Part shown: piece by piece, positions 1 to 3,964 of the stretch
How the letters are laid out: each line of letters opens with the position of its first letter
Position numbering within the stretch: position 1 is the stretch's first letter
The notes under the pieces: generated by a model
Database searches by the model: none
Seen by the model: only the letters and a program-made list of their open reading frames with translations
Told to the model about the DNA's origin: nothing
Position numbers and translations under genes: made by a program
NCBI GenBank assembly: GCA_964600225.1
Contig: CAZRIT010000079.1
Coordinates: 1-7,612 of the forward strand
Source: CAZRIT01 sp964600225
GTDB taxonomy: Bacteria > Bacillota > Clostridia > Christensenellales > CAG-138
DNA: 7,612 bases
Direction of reading: 5' to 3'

Positions 1-34
1 CACATTCGAGTTTGGGCTTTTCAATCTCTATCAT
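1..34 (-). CDS. rpoA: RNA polymerase alpha subunit, 5' end only (partial)
   Basis: Only the first 11 codons are inside the window, reading MIEIEKPKLEC, which is the characteristic RpoA N-terminus (family form MIEIEKPxIE). RpoA dimerises to start assembly of core RNA polymerase, and its C-terminal domain (outside the window) contacts UP elements and activators. The start at 34 is chosen because an AAGGAGGG ribosome binding site at 41-48 lies 6 nt upstream. The other nearby ATG, at 39, opens a reading frame that stops after two codons (ATG AAA TGA). It lies 52 nt downstream of rpsD, the expected alpha-operon order. Identity is inferred from a short peptide plus position, but the two agree well. 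Confidence 0.9.
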   Translation of the reverse strand, partial: MIEIEKPKLEC

Positions 35-70
35 TTCATACCCTCCTTCGGTTTGTCTGTCGTTGGCTTG

Positions 71-85
71 CCCGAATCAATCGGG
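71..85 (-). other. Small hairpin between rpsD and rpoA
   Basis: CCCGA and TCGGG can form a 5-bp stem with a 5-nt loop, directly after the rpsD stop codon. No U-run follows in the transcript, so it does not look like an intrinsic terminator. It may be a minor stability or coupling element, or chance. Confidence 0.3.
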
Positions 86-86
86 A

Positions 87-713
87 TTACCTGGAGTAGT
101 ACTCAACGATGAGATGCTCTTCGATCGTCAAGTCGATATCGTCGCGCTGCGGAAGTGCAACGACCTTGCCCGTCAGCTTCTCTGCGTCGAGCTCAAGCCA
201 CTTGGGAATGGTGCGCGCCGCGCCCTGTTCCTTCAAGGTCTTGTAGTACTCGCAGTCGGCGCTCTTTTCGCGAATGGAGATCACATCGCCCTGCTTTACC
301 ATGTAGGAAGCGATGTCAACCTTCTTGCCGTTGACGCGGATATGGCCATGGGTGACCATCTGGCGCGCCATCGGACGCGAATCGCCAAAGCACAGACGGT
401 ACGCCACGTTATCGAGCCTGCGCTCCAACAATGCCAGCATATTCTCGCCCGTGACGCCGCGCATGTTGGCGGCCGTCTCGTAGTATTTCCGAAATTGCGA
501 TTCCAATACGCCGTATGCGCGGCGCACCTTCTGCTTTTCGCGCAGCTGGATGCCGTATTCGGACTGCTTCTTTCTGCCCTGGCCGTGCATGCCCGGCGGC
601 GTGTGACGCTTGGTCACCGCGCACTTTTCGGTATAGCAGCGGTCGCCCTTCAAGAAGAGCTTGGTGCCTTCCCTGCGGCACTGTCGGCAGACGGAACCTG
701 TATATCTTGCCAT
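87..713 (-). CDS. rpsD: 30S ribosomal protein S4
   Basis: A 208-residue S4, close to the usual 200-209. S4 is a primary binder of the 16S rRNA 5' domain, nucleates 30S assembly, and lines the mRNA entry channel. The N-terminus carries four cysteines, C9, C12, C26 and C31, spaced as in the zinc-binding (C+) form known from Thermus. The S4 RNA-binding domain spans about residues 98-148 (RRLDNVAYRL through GDVISI). The protein ends in the family-typical EEHLIVEYYSR. The ribosome binding site AAGGAGG overlaps the rpsK stop codon, with a 15-nt gap, so translation is probably coupled. In Escherichia coli S4 represses its own alpha operon by binding the mRNA near rpsM. The same gene order here makes a similar loop possible, but this is inference. 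Confidence 0.98.
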   Translation of the reverse strand: MARYTGSVCRQCRREGTKLFLKGDRCYTEKCAVTKRHTPPGMHGQGRKKQSEYGIQLREKQKVRRAYGVLESQFRKYYETAANMRGVTGENMLALLERRLDNVAYRLCFGDSRPMARQMVTHGHIRVNGKKVDIASYMVKQGDVISIREKSADCEYYKTLKEQGAARTIPKWLELDAEKLTGKVVALPQRDDIDLTIEEHLIVEYYSR

Positions 714-728
714 GATGATTGTTCCTCC

Positions 729-1139
729 TTACACTCTTCTGCGCTTGGGCGGACGGCATCCGTTGTGCGGAATGGGCGTCACGTCCTTGATCATGTTCAC
801 GTCCAGACCCGCTGTCTGCAGCGCACGGATGGCTGCTTCACGGCCGGAGCCGGGGCCCTTGACGTAAACTTCCACGGTTTTGAGGCCATGCTCCATGGCG
901 GCCTTGGCTGCGGTCTCCGCAACCATCTGCGCCGCATAGGGCGTGGACTTCCTGGAACCCCTGAACCCGAGCGCGCCCGCACTCGACCAGGAGATGGCGT
1001 TGCCCTGCAGATCGGTGATGGTGACAAGGGTATTGTTGAAGGAGGAACGGATGTGCGCCGCACCGCGTTCGATATTCTTCTTCTCGCGACGTTTACGCGT
1101 AGCTGCGGTCTTTTTGACCGTCTTTTTTGCTGCTGCCAT
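729..1139 (-). CDS. rpsK: 30S ribosomal protein S11
   Basis: A 136-residue S11, slightly longer than the usual 127-130 because of a Lys/Ala-rich N-terminal tail (residues 1-24). S11 sits on the 30S platform, contacts S18 and S21, and shapes the mRNA exit and E-site region. Seen in the sequence: the conserved IRSSFNNTLVTITD at about 30-43, the GFRGSRKSTPYAAQ stretch at 58-71, and the C-terminal signature DVTPIPHNGCRPPKRRRV at 119-136. It lies between rpsM and rpsD. The AAGGAGGA ribosome binding site at 1148-1155 is 8 nt before the ATG and touches the rpsM stop codon. Confidence 0.98.
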   Translation of the reverse strand: MAAAKKTVKKTAATRKRREKKNIERGAAHIRSSFNNTLVTITDLQGNAISWSSAGALGFRGSRKSTPYAAQMVAETAAKAAMEHGLKTVEVYVKGPGSGREAAIRALQTAGLDVNMIKDVTPIPHNGCRPPKRRRV

Positions 1140-1154
1140 TTTCGCTCTCCTCCT

Positions 1155-1523
1155 TTACTTTCTCTTTCCGCCCTGCGAACGTTTCGGGCCCTTGCGGGTA
1201 CGGGCGTTCTGCTTGGTGGATTGTCCGCGTACGGGCAGGCCCCTGCGGTGCCTGACGCCACGGTAGCAGCCGTTTTCAATCAGCCGCTTGATGTTCATGG
1301 ACGTTTCGCGCCTGAGGTCGCCCTCAACCTTGACGTTGTGGTCGATATAATCCCTAAGCTTGGTTACGTCGCTTTCGGGCAGGTCGCGCACACGGATGTC
1401 GGGATCGACGCCCGTTGCGGCCAGAATCTCGGACGCCGTCTTACGGCCGATCCCAAAGATGTACGTCAAGCCGATTTCGATGCGCTTGTCTCTGGGAAGG
1501 TCTACGCCAGCTATTCGTGCCAT
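1155..1523 (-). CDS. rpsM: 30S ribosomal protein S13
   Basis: A 122-residue S13, the normal length. S13 is in the 30S head, forms intersubunit bridges with 23S rRNA helix 38 and L5, and its C-terminal tail reaches the P-site tRNA. The start MARIAGVDLPRDKRIEIGLTYI is canonical. It is followed by the helix-two-turns-helix region and the basic tail RGLPVRGQSTKQNARTRKG at 94-112. In that tail most homologues have R or K where this protein has S102, and T or N where it has Q105, a mild departure. The GGAGGT ribosome binding site at 1535-1540 is a rather long 11 nt from the ATG. The 116-nt gap upstream can fold extensively (see the leader candidate), so translation of rpsM may be controlled there. 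Confidence 0.98.
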   Translation of the reverse strand: MARIAGVDLPRDKRIEIGLTYIFGIGRKTASEILAATGVDPDIRVRDLPESDVTKLRDYIDHNVKVEGDLRRETSMNIKRLIENGCYRGVRHRRGLPVRGQSTKQNARTRKGPKRSQGGKRK

Positions 1524-1571
1524 ATCGTTGCTTTACCTCCAATTATTGTTGCACATGTGGTATATATTGCC

Positions 1572-1628
1572 ATCCGTCGGAAAGCGCATACGGGTACACC
1601 CCCGCTGCGCCAGCCGCTCCGACGGGTA
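1572..1628 (-). ncRNA. Candidate structured mRNA leader upstream of rpsM
   Basis: Three nested helices can be read in the rpmJ-rpsM gap (transcript sense). P1 pairs CCGTCGGA (1618-1625) with TCCGACGG (1574-1581), 8 bp. P2 pairs GCGCA (1606-1610) with TGCGC (1584-1588), 5 bp. P3 pairs CGGG (1601-1604) with CCCG (1591-1594), 4 bp, closed by a 6-nt loop. The element ends about 35 nt before the rpsM ribosome binding site. There is no U-run after it, so it is not a terminator. Its place matches the S4-controlled region of the enterobacterial alpha operon, but the sequence is not recognisably that element. The complementarity is directly visible; a role as a ribosomal-protein leader is inference. 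Confidence 0.5.
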
Positions 1629-1639
1629 TCGTTTTTTGC

Positions 1640-1753
1640 TTAGCCCTGCTTCTGCTTATGCTTGGGGTTTTCGCAGATGATCATGACGCGACCCTTGCGC
1701 TTGATGATCTTGCACTTTTCGCAAATGGGTTTCACACTCGGTCTGACTTTCAT
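1640..1753 (-). CDS. rpmJ: 50S ribosomal protein L36 (zinc-ligand form)
   Basis: A 37-residue protein, MKVRPSVKPICEKCK at the start and NPKHKQKQG at the end, the exact usual length of bacterial L36. L36 binds 23S rRNA near the base of the stalk and helps lock the large-subunit fold. The zinc ligands C11, C14, C27 and H32 are all present (C-x2-C-x12-C-x4-H), so this is the zinc-containing C+ paralogue rather than the zinc-free form used under zinc limitation. The AAAGGAG ribosome binding site at 1761-1767 lies 7 nt before the ATG. It is the first gene after the internal promoter in the infA-rpmJ gap. Confidence 0.97.
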   Translation of the reverse strand: MKVRPSVKPICEKCKIIKRKGRVMIICENPKHKQKQG

Positions 1754-1776
1754 GGTCGTTCTCCTTTCGGTCGTTC
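1754..1776 (-). repeat. Direct repeat flanking the rpmJ ribosome binding site
   Basis: In the transcript the 8-mer GAACGACC occurs twice (1769-1776 and 1754-1761), separated by 7 nt (GAAAGGA). Together with the first base of the second copy these form the Shine-Dalgarno stretch. The second copy abuts the rpmJ ATG. The repeat is exact; any function is unknown and it may be chance. Confidence 0.5.
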
Positions 1777-1787
1777 AAACTTCCTTG

Positions 1788-1813
1788 CGGATCGGCTTTG
1801 CGATCCGATTTTT
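1788..1813 (-). other. Leader hairpin upstream of rpmJ
   Basis: CGGATCG and CGATCCG form a perfect 7-bp stem around a 6-nt loop (1788-1807). It falls in the roughly 90-nt 5' leader expected from the promoter at 1849-1877, about 20 nt before the rpmJ Shine-Dalgarno sequence. In the operon sense an A5 run precedes the stem. Read on the plus strand, the same stem is followed by A then T5 (1809-1813), which has the shape of a short intrinsic terminator for antisense transcription. Confidence 0.45.
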
Positions 1814-1848
1814 GTCCGTCGGTTCCTGCGATACCGCCAAACCAACTA

Positions 1849-1877
1849 ATTATATCTCATGCCATCGTCCGCGGCAA
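1849..1877 (-). promoter_or_regulatory. Sigma-A type promoter for the rpmJ-rpsM-rpsK-rpsD-rpoA block
   Basis: Reading leftwards there is a -35 box TTGCCG (1872-1877, 4 of 6 consensus positions), a 17-nt spacer (1855-1871), and a perfect -10 box TATAAT (1849-1854). An A-rich stretch (AAAAAATAGC) lies immediately upstream of the -35 box and could act as an UP element. The start of transcription would fall near 1842-1843, leaving a leader of about 90 nt before rpmJ. It sits in one of the two longest gene gaps of the window. Promoter quality is seen in the sequence; activity is not shown. Confidence 0.7.
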
Positions 1878-1941
1878 GCTATTTTTTGCTCGGAATGCTC
1901 TGTTTTGGGCAATCCGCCGCCGATAACGGCCAATGAGCGTT

Positions 1942-1963
1942 TTGCATGAGGCTTGCATGGGGC
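1942..1963. repeat. Imperfect 11-nt tandem duplication after infA
   Basis: TTGCATGAGGC (1942-1952) is followed directly by TTGCATGGGGC (1953-1963), identical at 10 of 11 positions, starting 7 nt beyond the infA stop codon. It is a small non-coding duplication with no evident role. The rest of this gap back to the promoter holds only a weak 4-bp hairpin (1919-1930). Confidence 0.5.
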
Positions 1964-1970
1964 AATTGTC

Positions 1971-2192
1971 TCAGTTCTTGCCGCGCCAGGTGATGCGGCC
2001 GCGTGTTAAATCGTAAGGGGACAGTTCCACCGTCACCTTGTCCCCCGGGAGAATGCGGATGAAGTTCATCCTCAATTTGCCCGAGATCGTTGCAAGTATC
2101 TTGTGTCCGTTCTGAAGCGTGACCTCAAACATGGCGTTCGGATACGCATCGGAAACGACGCCTTCCACTTCAATGACGTCCTGTTTTGACAA
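1971..2192 (-). CDS. infA: Translation initiation factor IF-1 (TTG start)
   Basis: A 73-residue IF-1, close to the usual 71-73, with a single S1-type OB fold. It binds the 30S A site and helps IF-2 and IF-3 select initiator tRNA. The conserved core is present: SKQDVIEVEGVV at the start, NGHKILATISGKLRMNFIRI in the middle, and DKVTVELSPYDLTRGRITWR near the end. No ATG lies at the family start position. The codon before SKQD is TTG, with AGGAGG at 2199-2204 six nt upstream, so TTG is the start. An in-frame ATG further upstream would add about 14 family-foreign residues and overlap the KOW gene. The gene begins one base after the KOW stop codon (TAG C TTG), implying coupling. Confidence 0.95.
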   Translation of the reverse strand: MSKQDVIEVEGVVSDAYPNAMFEVTLQNGHKILATISGKLRMNFIRILPGDKVTVELSPYDLTRGRITWRGKN

Positions 2193-2193
2193 G

Positions 2194-2487
2194 CTATCCC
2201 TCCTGTTCCGTTCCTTCGGCATGGTAGCCGAGTGCATCCAGGGCCTTGCGGATATCCGCATCGGTCGCCTGTTTGCCGCTTAATATGCTTTCCCGCACTT
2301 GATCGGCCGTTTTCGGCTCGATGTGCAGGTGCTTGAGCTTCTTTTTCTTGGGCTGCGCAATCGATCTGGTGCGTCCGTCGGCAATGAACACATGCTCGCT
2401 GTCGGCGCGTCCGACGATCAAAAACGCCCGCCCCTTGTCGTGGCCTGCGCGGGATACGGCCGCCACGCCGATTTCCGGCATGTTCAT
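2194..2487 (-). CDS. KOW-domain RNA-binding protein (L14e/L6e/L27e-like)
   Basis: A 97-residue basic protein. Residues about 4-52 form a KOW-type SH3-like barrel (IGVAAVSRAGHDKGRAFLIVG, then FIADGRTRSI and the lysine-rich QPKKKKLKHLHI), resembling the archaeal and eukaryotic L14e/L6e/L27e proteins. The rest (about 58-90, DQVRESILSGKQATDADIRKAL) looks helical. This gene is found between map and infA in many clostridia. Its function is not established to my knowledge; ribosome or rRNA binding is inferred from the fold and the operon. The start at 2487 is supported by AGGAGG at 2495-2500, 7 nt upstream; a second ATG two codons later is a less likely start. It overlaps map by 4 nt (ATGA). Confidence 0.88.
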   Translation of the reverse strand: MNMPEIGVAAVSRAGHDKGRAFLIVGRADSEHVFIADGRTRSIAQPKKKKLKHLHIEPKTADQVRESILSGKQATDADIRKALDALGYHAEGTEQEG

Positions 2488-3254
2488 GCGTCCGCCTCCT
2501 CATGCAGCGTCAGAAGCCTCGGCCCCGCATCCGTGATGGCAACGGTGTTTTCGTAGTGCGCGCTCGGTTTCCCGTCGGCCGCTTCCACCGTCCATCCGTC
2601 GTTCCACTGCACCACATCCGCCGCGCCCATGTTGATCATGGGCTCGATGGCAATGGTCATGCCCGCCTGCAGCCGCACGCCGTGTCCAAAGCGCGTTGCA
2701 TCCCAAAAGTTTGGCACATCGGGCGGCTCGTGCATGTCGCGGCCGATGCCGTGACCCACCAGCTCCCTCACCACGCCGTAGCCGTGGCTTTCGGCATGCT
2801 GCTGTATTGCCTTGGCAATATCGCTGATGCGGTTGCCGACGACAGCGGCCTTCAGCCCTTCAAAGAAGCATTCGCGCGTAACCTGTATGAGCTCTCGCGT
2901 TGCCGCATCGACGCTGCCGATGCACACCGTGCGCGCCGCGTCGCCGTGGAACCCGTCCAGCTTGGCCCCCACATCGAACGATACGATATCGCCGTCCTTG
3001 AGGCGGTACTTGCCGGGGATGCCGTGCACCACCTGGCTGTTGACCGAGGTGCAGATGCTCCTTGGGTACCCATGGTAGTGCAAAAACGAGGGAGTCGCGC
3101 CTGCCTTGCGGATCGTTTCGTCGGCCAATGCGTCCAGCTCCTCCGTCCGCATGCCTGCGCACGCCGCCTTGGACAGGAGATTGAGCACCTGTTCGACCAC
3201 GCGCCCGGCTGCGTCCATACGCTCGATTTCGCCCGCGCTTTTGATGGTAATCAT
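2484..3254 (-). CDS. map: Methionine aminopeptidase, type I
   Basis: A 256-residue type I enzyme of pita-bread fold that removes the initiator methionine from nascent proteins at the ribosome exit. All catalytic residues can be placed: H77 (VNSQVVHGIP), metal ligands D94 (SFDVG) and D105 (FHGDAART), H168 (GHGIG), E204 (AIEPM) and E235 (HYENT). There is no N-terminal zinc-finger or SH3-like extension. The open frame runs upstream inside adk, but the family start MITIKSAGEIERM fixes the true start at 3254. That ATG overlaps the adk stop (ATGA). No strong ribosome binding site lies at normal distance, so map is probably translated by coupling to adk. Confidence 0.97.
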   Translation of the reverse strand: MITIKSAGEIERMDAAGRVVEQVLNLLSKAACAGMRTEELDALADETIRKAGATPSFLHYHGYPRSICTSVNSQVVHGIPGKYRLKDGDIVSFDVGAKLDGFHGDAARTVCIGSVDAATRELIQVTRECFFEGLKAAVVGNRISDIAKAIQQHAESHGYGVVRELVGHGIGRDMHEPPDVPNFWDATRFGHGVRLQAGMTIAIEPMINMGAADVVQWNDGWTVEAADGKPSAHYENTVAITDAGPRLLTLHEEADA

Positions 3255-3868
3255 GCCTTGAGCGCTTCCCTGATCGACGCCGTCACCGTGTCGATATCCT
3301 GGTCGCCGTCCACCGTGGACAGGACGTTGCGCGCGGTGTAGTAATCGATCAGCGGCTGTGTCTGGCGCGCGTACACCGTCAAACGGTTCCGCACGGTCTC
3401 CGCCTTGTCGTCGTCGCGCTGATACAGCTTGCCGCCGCAATCGCACGCGTCCGCTTGGTAAGATGCAACGTGGTACGCCTTGCCGCAGTCGGGGCACATG
3501 CGCCTGCCGCTGATGCGGTCGATCAGCCGTTCCGACGGCACGTCGATGTTGACAACGCGGTCGATTTCGGTTACGGCCTCCAGCGCGTCGGCCTGGGCGA
3601 TGGTGCGCGGAAACCCGTCGAACAGGAACCCGTTTTTGCAATCGTCCCTGACAATGCGCTCCTTGACCATGCCGATGATGACTTCATCGGGCACCAGCTC
3701 GCCGCGCTCGATCAGACTCTTGGCCTCCAGGCCCAGCGGCGTGCCCTCGCGCATTTCCGCGCGCAGCATATCGCCCGTGGAGATGTGCGCAATGCCGTTT
3801 TCGGCGGCAATCCGCACGGCCTGCGTGCCCTTGCCCGCACCCGGCGGGCCCAGGAAAATCAGCTTCAT
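3251..3868 (-). CDS. adk: Adenylate kinase (zinc-type LID, shortened)
   Basis: A 205-residue adenylate kinase, which interconverts ATP plus AMP and two ADP in the cytoplasm. Seen: P-loop GPPGAGKGT at 7-15, the AMP-site stretch HISTGDMLR at 28-36, GFLFDGFPRT at 80-89, and the LID (about 120-155) ending in YQRDDD. The LID keeps cysteines in the zinc positions, C125 and C128 (CPDC), then C142 and C144 (ACDCG). The second pair is C-x-C instead of the usual C-x2-C, and the stretch between pairs is 13 residues instead of the usual 16, accounting for a total shorter than the typical 212-217. The ribosome binding site is weak (AAAGGG, 8 nt before ATG). It follows secY after a 96-nt gap with two hairpins and overlaps map by 4 nt. 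Confidence 0.97.
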   Translation of the reverse strand: MKLIFLGPPGAGKGTQAVRIAAENGIAHISTGDMLRAEMREGTPLGLEAKSLIERGELVPDEVIIGMVKERIVRDDCKNGFLFDGFPRTIAQADALEAVTEIDRVVNIDVPSERLIDRISGRRMCPDCGKAYHVASYQADACDCGGKLYQRDDDKAETVRNRLTVYARQTQPLIDYYTARNVLSTVDGDQDIDTVTASIREALKA

Positions 3869-3893
3869 CGTGCTCGCCCTTTCCTAAGTGCCG

Positions 3894-3958
3894 TTATGCG
3901 CCATGCGGCGCACAAGTCATGCGTTTCGACGCTCTCAAAAGCGCCGAAACGCACTTGT
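3894..3958 (-). other. Tandem hairpins in the secY-adk gap
   Basis: In the transcript the first hairpin pairs TGCGTTTCGGCGCT with AGCGTCGAAACGCA (3940-3953 with 3920-3933), 14 bp with one G-U pair, around a 6-nt loop. A further ACAAG/CTTGT helix (3954-3958 with 3912-3916) can extend it past a 3-nt bulge. The second pairs TTGTGCGCC with GGCGCATAA (3907-3915 with 3894-3902), 9 bp with one G-U pair, around a 4-nt loop. The two share bases 3912-3915, so the extended first helix and the full second helix exclude each other. No U-run follows either, arguing against an intrinsic terminator. Possible roles are mRNA processing, 3' protection of the upstream message, or control of adk. Confidence 0.6.
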
Positions 3959-3964
3959 TCCACA

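Noticed and set aside
31..39. Two-codon mini-ORF (ATG AAA TGA) over the rpoA start
   Set aside because: The ATG is only 1 nt from the Shine-Dalgarno sequence, too close for initiation, so it is probably incidental.
71..85. Terminator between rpsD and rpoA
   Set aside because: The stem is only 5 bp and no U-run follows it.
12..1643. A 543-codon open frame on the plus strand
   Set aside because: It lies opposite rpsD, rpsK, rpsM and their gaps, has Arg/His/Ala/Leu-rich low-meaning composition and no recognisable domain, and is explained by GC-rich third codon positions of the real genes.
2193..2261. Upstream ATG starts for infA
   Set aside because: They lie inside the KOW gene and would add residues foreign to IF-1; TTG at 2190-2192 has the strong ribosome binding site.
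3255..3641. A 129-residue N-terminal extension of map
   Set aside because: The frame is open through adk, but the extension is Arg-rich shadow sequence and the family start MITIKSAGEIE is exactly at the ATGA overlap.
3869..3964. A promoter in the secY-adk gap
   Set aside because: No -35/-10 pair with 16-18 nt spacing is visible; the nearest TTGTGC and CATAAC are only 11 nt apart.
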